Source: an uncultured Clostridia bacterium (lineage in GTDB: Bacteria; Bacillota; Clostridia; Christensenellales; Borkfalkiaceae). From it: a DNA stretch of 64,000 nt. This document shows, in pieces, positions 27,734 to 36,516 of this stretch. The notes below the pieces were generated by a model, which was given only the letters and a program-made list of their open reading frames with translations, had not been told where the DNA came from and ran no database searches. The stretch is from contig CAJFQM010000012.1 in NCBI GenBank assembly GCA_904419075.1, positions 1-64,000 on the forward strand, in the 5' to 3' direction. The first letter of the stretch is position 1. Every line of letters starts with the position of its first letter. The translations under genes and the position numbers were made by a program.

Positions 27734-29851
27734 TTGAGCGCAAAAGAAACTTTACTGCAATACTTTCAGGAGGGAACCCTCTGCGGCAAAACCTTTACCG
27801 AAATCGCAAAGTTCCTGAAAATTTCCCATCGGGAGAAAAAGAGCCTTCTCGCCCTGCTCGATTCTCTCTGCGAGGACGGAACGCTGTACGTGACGGGCGG
27901 CGGGAAATACGGCACACCCGACAGTCTCGGACTTATCAAAGGCACTTTATCGGGCAACGAACGCGGTTTTGCCTTTCTTGTTCCCGAGGAGAGAACCGTT
28001 TACGAAAAGGACTTTTTTATTCCCCATAAAAATCTGAACGGAGCGATGCACGGCGACACCGTGTATGCGGAACGGGTATACGGCAGAAGCGACGACGAAG
28101 CCGAGGTAGTCAAAATTCTGTCCCGCGGATATACGGAAATTGTCGGAACTTTCCGAAAGGACTCCCGCGCGGGCTATCTCGTGCCGGACGAGAAAAAATA
28201 TTTTGAAGATATCTATATTCCCCTTTCCCGCTGTTTCAATATTCCCGACGGGGTAAAAGCGGTCGCAAAAATCACCGAATACCCTTACGGCAAAGCTCCA
28301 GGCGGAGAAATCGTCGAAATTTTGGGCGAAGGAGACGACTTTTTTGCGGAGGAACTGTCCATCATACGTTCCTATAAACTCCGCGAGGAATTTCCGCAGG
28401 GCATAGAACGGGAGGCCGAACGTCAGGCCGCGCGAAAAATTTCCGCAGAAGATGTCGCAGACAGGAAGGATTTAAGAGATACGCTCATCGTCACGATCGA
28501 CGGCGAGGACACACGGGACATCGACGACGCGGTCTCCCTCGAAAGGCTGGGGACGGAATACCTTTTGGGCGTGCATATCGCGGACGTTTCACATTATGTC
28601 AAATACCGTTCCCCTCTCGATAAGGAAGCCTTTTCCCGCGGCACCAGCGTATATTTTCCCGATCGGGTTCTTCCCATGCTTCCAAGGGCTCTGTCCAACG
28701 GAATCTGTTCGCTCAACGAAGGCGAAGACCGACTGACGCTCTCATGCATCATGCGGGTGGACAAAAAAGGCGCCGTAAAGGACAGCGAAATCGTCAAGTC
28801 GGTCATTCGTTCGGCGCACCGCATGACCTATACGGAAGTGACGCAAATTTTGAACGGCGACGAAGAGACCTGTAAAAAATATGCGGACGTCAAAGACATG
28901 ATCTTCCTGTTTGCGGAATTGACGAATATTCTCAAAACCATGCGCGAAAAGCGCGGAAGCATCGAACTGGACGTCAAAGAGGCAAAAATCATGCTCGATG
29001 ACGACGGAAACATCGTCATTCCCGATTACGAGCGTTCCCTTTCGCACGAAATCATTGAACAATTCATGGTTCTCGCGAACGAGACGGTAGCGGAATATAT
29101 GCACTCGATCGAAATGCCCTTCGTCTATCGCATTCACGAAAAGCCCGCGGAGGAAAAGGCGGCCATGTTTCGGGAATTTGCCCAGAATCTCGGTCTAAGG
29201 GCAAAATTTTCCGCCGACGAAGTCAAATCGTACGATTATCAGAAGCTCTTAAAATCCGCGGAAGATTTGCCCGTTTTTCCCGTGCTGAATCGGGTGATGC
29301 TGCGCTCCATGCAAAAGGCGCGCTATTCCCCCGTCAACGTGGGACATTTCGGATTGGCGAGTCCCTGCTACTGTCATTTCACTTCCCCCATCCGCCGCTA
29401 CCCCGATTTGTGCATTCATCGGATCATCAAGGAAGTGCTCGACGGGAAGTATGCGGAGGGCATGGAGACTTATAACGGTTTTGTCAGCGAAGCGGCGATC
29501 CAATCCTCGGAATGCGAACGCCGCGCGGCGGAAGCGGAACGGGAAGTGGACGCGCTGTATGCGACCATGTATATGAGCGAGCGTTTGGGCGAGGAATACG
29601 ATGCGGTAATTTCCGGCGTAACCGCCTTCGGACTGTTCGCGGAACTGCCCAACACGATAGAGGGCTTTATTCCTCTGGAAACGCTGGAAGGGAGTTTTGA
29701 ATTTATTCCCGAGCGGTTTTTGTTAAAGGGAAGCACGGAGAGTTATTCCATCGGAGAGGAACTCCGAATCCGCGTGGAAGACGTAGATTTTTTCCAGCGG
29801 CGCACCCGTTTTTCTCTGATTGAAAAAATTCGGAAAGGAGAACAAGAATGA
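27734..29851 (+). CDS. rnr: Ribonuclease R
   Basis: 3'-5' exoribonuclease of the RNB family, 705 residues. The start is a TTG with GGAGGC 6 nt upstream. Order: N-terminal winged-helix (about 1-60), two cold-shock domains, the RNB domain with IDGEDTRDIDDAVSLERL (catalytic Asp cluster), GTSVYFPDRVLPMLP, GHFGLASPCYCHFTSPIRRY, and a C-terminal S1 domain (EYDAVISGVTAFGLFAEL). Its stop overlaps smpB by ATGA, coupling it to trans-translation, in which RNase R degrades the faulty mRNA. Confidence 0.96.
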   Translation: MSAKETLLQYFQEGTLCGKTFTEIAKFLKISHREKKSLLALLDSLCEDGTLYVTGGGKYGTPDSLGLIKGTLSGNERGFAFLVPEERTVYEKDFFIPHKNLNGAMHGDTVYAERVYGRSDDEAEVVKILSRGYTEIVGTFRKDSRAGYLVPDEKKYFEDIYIPLSRCFNIPDGVKAVAKITEYPYGKAPGGEIVEILGEGDDFFAEELSIIRSYKLREEFPQGIEREAERQAARKISAEDVADRKDLRDTLIVTIDGEDTRDIDDAVSLERLGTEYLLGVHIADVSHYVKYRSPLDKEAFSRGTSVYFPDRVLPMLPRALSNGICSLNEGEDRLTLSCIMRVDKKGAVKDSEIVKSVIRSAHRMTYTEVTQILNGDEETCKKYADVKDMIFLFAELTNILKTMREKRGSIELDVKEAKIMLDDDGNIVIPDYERSLSHEIIEQFMVLANETVAEYMHSIEMPFVYRIHEKPAEEKAAMFREFAQNLGLRAKFSADEVKSYDYQKLLKSAEDLPVFPVLNRVMLRSMQKARYSPVNVGHFGLASPCYCHFTSPIRRYPDLCIHRIIKEVLDGKYAEGMETYNGFVSEAAIQSSECERRAAEAEREVDALYATMYMSERLGEEYDAVISGVTAFGLFAELPNTIEGFIPLETLEGSFEFIPERFLLKGSTESYSIGEELRIRVEDVDFFQRRTRFSLIEKIRKGEQE

Positions 29852-30300
29852 AAATCATCGCGACGAATAAGACGGCCTCCTTCGAATATTTTATCGAAGA
29901 CAAATATGAAGCGGGAATCGTCCTCGAAGGGAACGAAATCAAATCCCTGCGCGGCGGAAACGTCAACATGAACGACAGTTTTTGCATGATACGCGGCGGA
30001 GAAGTGGCGGTAAAAAATATGCATATCGCGCTGTATGATAAATCCGACGCATTCAGCACCAAAGACACGAGGCGGGACAGGCGTTTGCTTCTCCATAAGG
30101 GAGAAATCGCCAAAATCTCGGGGAAGATCAATCGGCAGGGCTATACTTTGGTTCCGCTGAAATTATATTTCAAGGATTCTTTGGTCAAAATGGAAGTCGC
30201 GCTCTGCCGCGGCAAACACACTTACGACAAAAAGCGCTCCATAGCGGAACGGGACGTAAAACGTGCGACCGACCGTGCCGTAAAGAGCGCGGGCTTCTAA
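29848..30300 (+). CDS. smpB: SsrA-binding protein
   Basis: 150 residues, normal length. Binds tmRNA for ribosome rescue: FEYFIEDKYEAGIVLEGNEI, LRGGNVNMNDSF, HDPxRxRKLLLHK-like TKDTRRDRRLLLHKGEI, and a basic tail KRSIAERDVKRATDRAVK. Overlaps rnr by 4 bp. The tmRNA gene ssrA itself was not found in the window. Confidence 0.97.
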   Translation: MKIIATNKTASFEYFIEDKYEAGIVLEGNEIKSLRGGNVNMNDSFCMIRGGEVAVKNMHIALYDKSDAFSTKDTRRDRRLLLHKGEIAKISGKINRQGYTLVPLKLYFKDSLVKMEVALCRGKHTYDKKRSIAERDVKRATDRAVKSAGF

Positions 30301-30324
30301 ATTTTATTTCAAGGAGAAACGATT

Positions 30325-31608
30325 ATGAACGAACGAGAAAAGAACTATCGGAAAGACACTTTATGCGTACAGGCGGGCTATCACCCCTCCACGGGCGAAA
30401 GCCGTATCCCCCCCATCTGCCAGAGCACCACTTTTTTTTACGGCGACACGAAAACCATGGCGGATCTGTTCGATTTGAAGGGCGACGGATATTTCTACTC
30501 CCGCTTGGCAAATCCGACCGTCGCGGCGCTGGAAAATAAAGTCGCCGCCCTCGAAGGCGGCGTCGCGGGAATCGGCTGTGCTTCGGGCATGTCCGCGACG
30601 CTTCTGACGGCGGCCACCCTCTGTCAGGCGGGCGACAATATCGTATGCGCGCAGGCGGTGTACGGCGGCACCTTCAATCTCTTCGGCACGACGCTCCCGA
30701 AACTCGGAATCGAATGCCGCTTTTTCGATACGGACGCTCCCGAGGAGGAAATCGACCGCCTCATCGACGACAAAACGCGCCTGATTTTTGCCGAGACCGT
30801 CGCCAATCCCGCCATTATCGTGCTGGACTTTGAAAAGATTTCCCGCATAGCGAAACGTCATAACGTGGTATTTGTCGTAGATAATACGCTGGCGACGCCC
30901 GTCCTGTGCACCCCCTTAGAGTTCGGCGCGGACATCGTCATTCATTCCACGACGAAATACATGGACGGACATGCGGCCGCGCTCGGCGGCATGATCGTAG
31001 ACGGCGGAAAATTCCAATTCGGAAACAATCCGCGCTACGCTTCTTTCAACGAGCCGGACGAAAGCTATCACGGATTGGTATACGCAACCCTGCCCGCCGC
31101 CTTCGCGGTGAAGTGCCGCGCGCAGATGATGCGCGACATGGGCGCGATCATGTCCCCTCAGAACGCTTTTTTGACGTGGCTGGGCTGCGATACGCTGGCG
31201 CTCAGAATGGAGAAACACTGTTCCAACGCCAAAGCCGTAGCGGCTTTTCTCGATAAGCATCCGAAAATCGAATGGGTGAAACACCCTTCTCTGCCGAACG
31301 ATAAATATCGCTCCCTGGCGGAAAAATATCTTCCGAACGGCACGGGCGGCATGATGAGCTTCGGAATCAAAGGCGACGTAAAGCGCTGTGCCCGCTTCAT
31401 GGAAGCGTTAAAGCTCGTAACGCAGGAAACGCACGTCGCAGACGTACGCAGCTGTGTCCTTCATCCCGCGTCGACGACACACCGCCAGCTTTCCAAAACG
31501 GATCTCGTCAAAGCGGGCGTTCCCGAGAATCTCATCAGGCTTTCCGTGGGAATCGAAAACCCTCGGGACATTATCCAGGATTTGTCGGACGCTCTCGACC
31601 AAATTTGA
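30325..31608 (+). CDS. metY: O-acetylhomoserine sulfhydrylase (PLP, Cys/Met metabolism)
   Basis: 427 residues, the length of O-acetylhomoserine (thiol)-lyases. PLP motifs: YSRLANPTVAALE, CASGMSATLL, VVDNTLATP, and HSTTKYMDGHAAALGG with the Schiff-base Lys. The segment around residue 230 with NEPDESYHGLVY is typical of MetY rather than of methionine gamma-lyase or MetB/MetC. The adjoining metA makes the acetylhomoserine substrate, which strengthens the call. Starts 24 bp after smpB with AAGGAG; no methionine riboswitch fits. Product: homocysteine from sulfide. Confidence 0.88.
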   Translation: MNEREKNYRKDTLCVQAGYHPSTGESRIPPICQSTTFFYGDTKTMADLFDLKGDGYFYSRLANPTVAALENKVAALEGGVAGIGCASGMSATLLTAATLCQAGDNIVCAQAVYGGTFNLFGTTLPKLGIECRFFDTDAPEEEIDRLIDDKTRLIFAETVANPAIIVLDFEKISRIAKRHNVVFVVDNTLATPVLCTPLEFGADIVIHSTTKYMDGHAAALGGMIVDGGKFQFGNNPRYASFNEPDESYHGLVYATLPAAFAVKCRAQMMRDMGAIMSPQNAFLTWLGCDTLALRMEKHCSNAKAVAAFLDKHPKIEWVKHPSLPNDKYRSLAEKYLPNGTGGMMSFGIKGDVKRCARFMEALKLVTQETHVADVRSCVLHPASTTHRQLSKTDLVKAGVPENLIRLSVGIENPRDIIQDLSDALDQI

Positions 31609-31705
31609 CTCAGATAAGTTTTCCGCAAATCTTTTCCCGCCCTTTTTCTCTGAATCCCGCCTTTTTGTATTTGTACTAATTTTTCTATCACCAAGGAGAT
31701 TTTTC

Positions 31706-32620
31706 ATGCCCATAGTCATAGACAGCGCGCTGCCCGCCTATAAAATTTTAAGCGGCGAAAAGATCTTTGTCATGGATAAGGCGCGCGCCGTTACGCAGGA
31801 CATCCGCCCGATCGAAATAGCCATACTCAATCTCATGCCGACCAAGGAGGAAACGGAGACGCAGTTCATGCGTCTTCTTTCCAACTCTCCCCTGCAAGTG
31901 AACGTGACCCTTTTAAGCACGGAAAGCTATCACGGAAAGCACACGACGGAGGGCTATCTGGGGAAGTTTTACCAATCGTTTCGCAACGTTCAGAGCAAAC
32001 ATTTCGACGGAATGATCGTCACGGGCGCACCCGTAGAGCAAATGGAATTTTCGTCCGTGGCGTATTGGGACGAGCTGAAACGAATTTTCGCCTATACGCG
32101 AACAAACGTCACCTCCACGATTTTCATCTGTTGGGGAGCCATGGCCGCGCTGAACTATTTTTACGACGTAAAAAAATACCCTCTGAAAGAGAAGCTCTTC
32201 GGGGTGTTTTCTCACCATAAAGTTCTTTATGAACAGCCCGAACCGTTGATGCGGGGAATTTCCGACGAATTTCACATGCCGCATTCCCGACATTCGACGG
32301 TCAAGGTGAGCGACATCGAAAAAATCCCGTCCTTAAAAATTTTAGCGACGTCCGCCCGGGCGGGCGCATCCATAGTAGCGTCGAAGGACGATTCGCAGGT
32401 ATTCGTATTCGGCCACATGGAATACGACAGAGACACCTTAAAAAAGGAATACGAACGGGATCTGAAAAAGGGACTTCCCATTCAAAAGCCCCATTCCTAT
32501 TTTGCGGACAAAGCCTGTGAAAAGGTAAAAATGAACTGGACGTCCACGGCAAATCTGTTTTATAACAATTGGCTGAACTATTGCGTATATCAGGTCACGC
32601 CTTATCGGTTCGAGGATTAA
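31706..32620 (+). CDS. metA: Homoserine O-acetyltransferase (MetA family)
   Basis: 304 residues from the ATG at 31706 (AAGGAG 8 nt upstream); a long upstream extension overlaps metY and is rejected. Catalytic Cys142 in IFICWGAMAALNYFY; the His/Glu segment HMPHSRHSTV and FGHMEYD are present. Residue 111 is Glu (GAPVEQMEF), the residue reported to set acetyl-CoA rather than succinyl-CoA specificity in this family, which agrees with the neighbouring metY. Full length; ends 18 bp from the convergent 32639 gene without a clear terminator. Confidence 0.93.
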   Translation: MPIVIDSALPAYKILSGEKIFVMDKARAVTQDIRPIEIAILNLMPTKEETETQFMRLLSNSPLQVNVTLLSTESYHGKHTTEGYLGKFYQSFRNVQSKHFDGMIVTGAPVEQMEFSSVAYWDELKRIFAYTRTNVTSTIFICWGAMAALNYFYDVKKYPLKEKLFGVFSHHKVLYEQPEPLMRGISDEFHMPHSRHSTVKVSDIEKIPSLKILATSARAGASIVASKDDSQVFVFGHMEYDRDTLKKEYERDLKKGLPIQKPHSYFADKACEKVKMNWTSTANLFYNNWLNYCVYQVTPYRFED

Positions 32621-32638
32621 GTATTTCGTTTTCGCTCC

Positions 32639-33310
32639 TTAAAAATCTCTTCTCGGTGCCTTGTAAAATCCCCGTCGCCTCGTCTCTATCAAATGGTATT
32701 CCTGTTTTTTATCGAAGGAAAATTCCACGGGACTGTCAGGAGATGCGAACATGGTGGCGCCAGAAACATCTGCTATCTGGCTGTAACCGGCCCCGCAGAG
32801 ACACATGGTGACGCCATAGGAAAACGCTCCGGCGCGAAGAAGCACCGATTCGGTGGAATCGGAAATAATGCCGAACGGACAGAGAATCAGGTCGCTGCCG
32901 CAGACGGAAAGCGTGCGTAAAATTTCGGGGAAATAGAGGTCTTCCGCGACGGCGATTCCCAGCCTCCCGACCCTTGTTTCGTAAACTCTCAGCCCCGCGC
33001 CGCTCTTAAAATCCCCGTCTATCGCATTGAGCATGTCGGACACGCCGAGAAGCCTTCCGTTTTCCGCCACCACGGCGGATTTTCTCTTTACGCCCCGCGT
33101 ATCGGTCACACAGCCGCAGACGACGACGTTATGATTTTCCTTGGATAAAATGGCGGCGTCCTCGAAATATCCCGTCTCGCCGCGCAGCTCCTTTTCATAA
33201 CTGACCTCGCCCAAGCCCTGAAACCCGAAAAAGAGAATGTCCGCATCGCTGCCGCCATAATCGTCCCAAAAGGTATTGAGGGTTCCTCTGCTCACAAAAC
33301 AAATCCGCAT
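32639..33310 (-). CDS. Carbon-nitrogen hydrolase-fold protein lacking catalytic residues
   Basis: 223 residues, shorter than typical nitrilase-superfamily enzymes (~260-300). The fold is visible: FFGFQGLGEVSYEKEL (possible Glu), AVVAENGRLLGVSDMLNAID, a GxGLRVYET segment, GRLGIAVAEDLYFPEILRTL and DLILCPFGI. Where active members have the YRKxHL lysine this protein has VSDML, and where they have ICYD with the nucleophilic Cys it has VAED. Two of three catalytic residues are therefore missing, so it is probably not an amidase; a binding or regulatory role is possible. It is preceded by a strong GGGGAGG site and follows the pgm terminator. Confidence 0.72.
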   Translation of the reverse strand: MRICFVSRGTLNTFWDDYGGSDADILFFGFQGLGEVSYEKELRGETGYFEDAAILSKENHNVVVCGCVTDTRGVKRKSAVVAENGRLLGVSDMLNAIDGDFKSGAGLRVYETRVGRLGIAVAEDLYFPEILRTLSVCGSDLILCPFGIISDSTESVLLRAGAFSYGVTMCLCGAGYSQIADVSGATMFASPDSPVEFSFDKKQEYHLIETRRRGFYKAPRRDF

Positions 33311-33372
33311 ACCCGCCTGCCTCCCCTTTCAGTATATAGCGACGCGCGTTTTTTTGTGCCTCGCACATAAAG

Positions 33373-33409
33373 AAAGCCGTCCGCTCTTTTTGAGCGGACG
33401 GCTTTTCTT
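33373..33409 (-). terminator. Terminator of the phosphohexomutase gene
   Basis: 14-bp stem AAAGCCGTCCGCTC / GAGCGGACGGCTTT with a 5-nt loop; T-run on the minus strand. Confidence 0.85.
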
Positions 33410-33425
33410 TAAGAAAAACCATTTG

Positions 33426-35147
33426 TTATCCTTTCGCTTTTTCCAAAAGCGCATTTACTTCCTTTTGCAGATTTTCAAGTTCGTCGTTCGCGGTTTTTTC
33501 ATCCTTGGCGCGTAAAGAATAATAAATTTTGAGTTTGGGTTCGGTTCCCGAGGGACGTACGCAGACGAAGGAGCCGCCGGCAAGCTCATAATAGACGCAG
33601 TTGCATGCGGGAATATCCATCGTTTCCGATGCACCGGAAGGATATACCGTTCTCTTTGCCGCACTGTAATCGCGGAACGCGTCCACCTTCATGCTCCCGA
33701 AGGCTTCGACTCTCATGGTTTTCAGAGCATCCACCACGGCGTTCATCTCTTTCATGGCATTGAGTCCGGAGTATTGAATAGACACATTTTTATCCAATAC
33801 ATAGCCGTATTTTTCATAAATTTCCATCAGCCTGCGATACAGCGTTTTTCCGACATACGTATAATAGCAGACCATTTCCGCGCAGAGCATAGACGCAACC
33901 ACGGCGTCCTTATCGCGCGCGTGAGTGCCGCGCAGATATCCGCAGGATTCCTCGAATCCGAAAACGAAAGTATATTTTCCGTCCGCCTCCCACTGTTTGA
34001 TTTTTTCCCCGATGAACTTAAAGCCCACGGGCGTTTCAAACAGCTTGACGCCGAAATCGTCGCAGATCGCCTGAGCCATACCCGTAGTGACGAAAGATTT
34101 TACCACGGCGGCATTGGCGGGCATCGCGTTTTCCTCTTGCAGCCGCGTCAAAATGTAATCGAGCAACAGTATTCCCACCTGATTTCCCGAAAGCGCGACG
34201 AATTCTCCATTGTCGTCCTTTACGGCCACGCCGAGCCTGTCGGAATCGGGATCGGTACCGAATACGACGTCGGCGTGAATCTTATCGGCGAGCGCTATGC
34301 CCATGGAAAGAGTTTCTTTGAATTCGGGATTGGGGACTTTAACGGTCGAAAATTCGCTGTCCTTGGTCGTTTGTTCCTCGACGACGGTGACGTTGATTCC
34401 CAATTTTCCGAGAATGGTCGTCACGGGGACATAGCCGCTGCCGTGTACGGGCGTATATACGAGTTTGAGATTCGCCCCGCACTTTTTGACCGCTTCGGGC
34501 GACAGACGGAGTCTGGAAAGCTCTTCTATATAATCCTCGTCCAGTTTTTCAGGCACGGGAACGATCAGCGGGCTGTTTTCCTCACAATCGACCGACAGAT
34601 AATCCTTTATTTTTTCGATATATCCCACTACTTTTTCCGTATCTTCGGGCGACATTTGAGCGCCGTCCGCGCCGTAAACCTTGTATCCGTTGTACTCTTT
34701 GGGATTGTGGCTGGCGGTGATCATAATTCCCGCGACGGTATGCAGGTAACGCACGGCAAAGGAAAGCATGGGAACGGGATGCACGTCGTCGAAAAGATAG
34801 GCTTTAATGCCGTTTTTCGCCAAGACTCCCGCCGCCGCTTTGGCGAACACGTCCGACTTTCTGCGCGTGTCGTAGGAAATCACGACGCCCCGCTTTACGG
34901 CTTCCGCACCCAGCTCTTTGATAAACTCCGCGAGTCCTTGGGTCGCGCGCATGACGGTATAGACGTTCATCATATTCATGCCGTAGCCGATGATGCCGCG
35001 CATGCCCGCCGTTCCGAATTCCAATTCTCCGCCGAATCGGTATTCCTTGGCCTTTTCGTCGGAAGCGATCGATTCGAGTTCCGCTCTCCCCTCCTCCGAA
35101 AGACGGGGATCGGACAACCATGTCTGATAATTTTTCCGATAATCCAT
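33426..35147 (-). CDS. Phosphoglucomutase/phosphomannomutase (alpha-D-phosphohexomutase)
   Basis: 573 residues, PgcA-like size. Domain landmarks: GTAGMRGIIGYGMNMMN, the phosphoserine loop MITASHNPKEYNGYKVYG, the metal loop FGTDPDSDRLGV, the sugar loop FGFEESCGY and the C-terminal phosphate loop VRPSGTEPKLK. Converts glucose-1-phosphate and glucose-6-phosphate (or the mannose pair) for cell-wall and glycolipid precursors. Lies 99 bp after the 35247 membrane gene in the same direction, so possibly cotranscribed. Confidence 0.93.
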   Translation of the reverse strand: MDYRKNYQTWLSDPRLSEEGRAELESIASDEKAKEYRFGGELEFGTAGMRGIIGYGMNMMNVYTVMRATQGLAEFIKELGAEAVKRGVVISYDTRRKSDVFAKAAAGVLAKNGIKAYLFDDVHPVPMLSFAVRYLHTVAGIMITASHNPKEYNGYKVYGADGAQMSPEDTEKVVGYIEKIKDYLSVDCEENSPLIVPVPEKLDEDYIEELSRLRLSPEAVKKCGANLKLVYTPVHGSGYVPVTTILGKLGINVTVVEEQTTKDSEFSTVKVPNPEFKETLSMGIALADKIHADVVFGTDPDSDRLGVAVKDDNGEFVALSGNQVGILLLDYILTRLQEENAMPANAAVVKSFVTTGMAQAICDDFGVKLFETPVGFKFIGEKIKQWEADGKYTFVFGFEESCGYLRGTHARDKDAVVASMLCAEMVCYYTYVGKTLYRRLMEIYEKYGYVLDKNVSIQYSGLNAMKEMNAVVDALKTMRVEAFGSMKVDAFRDYSAAKRTVYPSGASETMDIPACNCVYYELAGGSFVCVRPSGTEPKLKIYYSLRAKDEKTANDELENLQKEVNALLEKAKG

Positions 35148-35246
35148 ATTCTTTTCCTCTTTGATTTCGATTTTGCTTCAATTCCGAATTCCGCATTTGT
35201 CTGCGAGATAAATCGACCTTGCTATTTTATTCTCTGAAAGTTCCGA

Positions 35247-36467
35247 CTATTCGTCTTTCGACTCGGTCTTTTCCTTCCGTTCGTTTTCCACGGTCTCGGT
35301 TTTTGCTTTCAGCTCTTCGTTCGCGTTTTCCGCCGCTTCGCGCTTATTTTCTTCGCCTGTCCGATCGGTAATTTCCGATTCGTTTTGCGGAAGGCTTTCT
35401 TCCGTGTTTCCTTCAATATCCGCCCCTTTCTCTCCCGCCGCTCCTATTTCCGAAGCGTTTGTTTCTCCGTCGCCCTCGTCCGCACGGAGAATTCCGAAGT
35501 CTTCGGGATCCTCTACGGTCTCGAAGAAACGTTCGCTGTCTCCCCGATCGCGATTCGTCGCAATTTTTTCATAAGTGATGAAATAGGGCTTACCTTTAAC
35601 GGTGTAATAATTGACGAATTGTTCGCAGATAAAGAGGAAATAAGAAGCGGGTACGGTAATGAGCAGCGCACTCCCGAAGGTACAAAGCGCCCCGATCACA
35701 TTGACGATGATGACGATATAGACGGTCACCACATAGGTAGAGAACATTTTTCTGCGGCGCTTGCGCTCGTTCTTGTCGCTGAGCCGCATAGCGTCCCGTA
35801 TAGAACGATTATCGACGGCCATGGAAGGCAGCCACATAGAGGTAAACGTGAGTTTCAGGGCCTGACAGAGCACGATAAAAGTCATAGACAGGAACAGTGA
35901 AATGAACACATTGCCGACGAAGGACAAAAGGTAAAAGAAGAAGAACCAGCAGAGCGCGACGGTACAGACGTCTATCAAAAAGACGATGGGAACGTAAACG
36001 ACGCTGTAAACGCTGGCCTTTCCGAGATTGCGGATATAGGCGGAAGAAAACGGCGTTTCCGCGTAGGTGGACATTCTGTCGTTGAGGATGCTGCCGATGG
36101 AGAAATAACATAACGTATCGGCGAACCGTTTCAGAAGATATACGGCGGCGCAGCCGACGATAGACCAGACAATCTGAGACATTCTGGAATCCAACAACCG
36201 CCATAAAGCGGAGACGGATTCATTAAACTGAGCCTGAAATCCTTGAAGGAATTCGCTGTTGCCGCTGACGATGGCTCTGAGGAATTCTTTAAGGTCGGAA
36301 ACGACGGCCGTCATTTCCATACTGTCGAGAATTTCGAGCAGGTTGGGAAGAAGGAAAGTGCAGGACAACGCAATGGCGACCAAAGCAACCGCCAGAGTAT
36401 ACAGTAAAATTTTATAGACGTTTTTGAAATTCTCCGTCAGGAGTCTCGTACTGTTGCGAAAACGCAT
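35247..36467 (-). CDS. Polytopic membrane protein with acidic cytoplasmic tail
   Basis: 406 residues, not recognised. N-terminal half: hydrophobic segments at about 20-45, 100-120, 150-175, 180-205 and 250-285 (WSIVGCAAVYLLKRF; ALCWFFFFYLLSFVG). From ~310 on the protein is hydrophilic and very acidic with Glu/Lys/Asn repeats, without hydrophobic stretches. It has the same hydrophobic layout as the neighbour at 36517, and an N-terminus of the same type (basic, LTENFKNVYKILLYTL versus IKYILKNFLYIFPF), suggesting a diverged paralogous pair. Role unknown; a membrane complex is plausible. Confidence 0.72.
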   Translation of the reverse strand: MRFRNSTRLLTENFKNVYKILLYTLAVALVAIALSCTFLLPNLLEILDSMEMTAVVSDLKEFLRAIVSGNSEFLQGFQAQFNESVSALWRLLDSRMSQIVWSIVGCAAVYLLKRFADTLCYFSIGSILNDRMSTYAETPFSSAYIRNLGKASVYSVVYVPIVFLIDVCTVALCWFFFFYLLSFVGNVFISLFLSMTFIVLCQALKLTFTSMWLPSMAVDNRSIRDAMRLSDKNERKRRRKMFSTYVVTVYIVIIVNVIGALCTFGSALLITVPASYFLFICEQFVNYYTVKGKPYFITYEKIATNRDRGDSERFFETVEDPEDFGILRADEGDGETNASEIGAAGEKGADIEGNTEESLPQNESEITDRTGEENKREAAENANEELKAKTETVENERKEKTESKDE

Positions 36468-36516
36468 GGATAATCATCTCCTTGAATTTCTTTGTCGAAA
36501 GCCCGCCGGCGCCGAA

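Noticed and set aside
30301-30324. SAM riboswitch or T-box before metY
   Set aside because: Only 24 bp separate smpB and metY; no room for a riboswitch.
30325-31608. Methionine gamma-lyase
   Set aside because: The length, the NEPDESYHGLVY segment and the adjacent metA favour O-acetylhomoserine sulfhydrylase.
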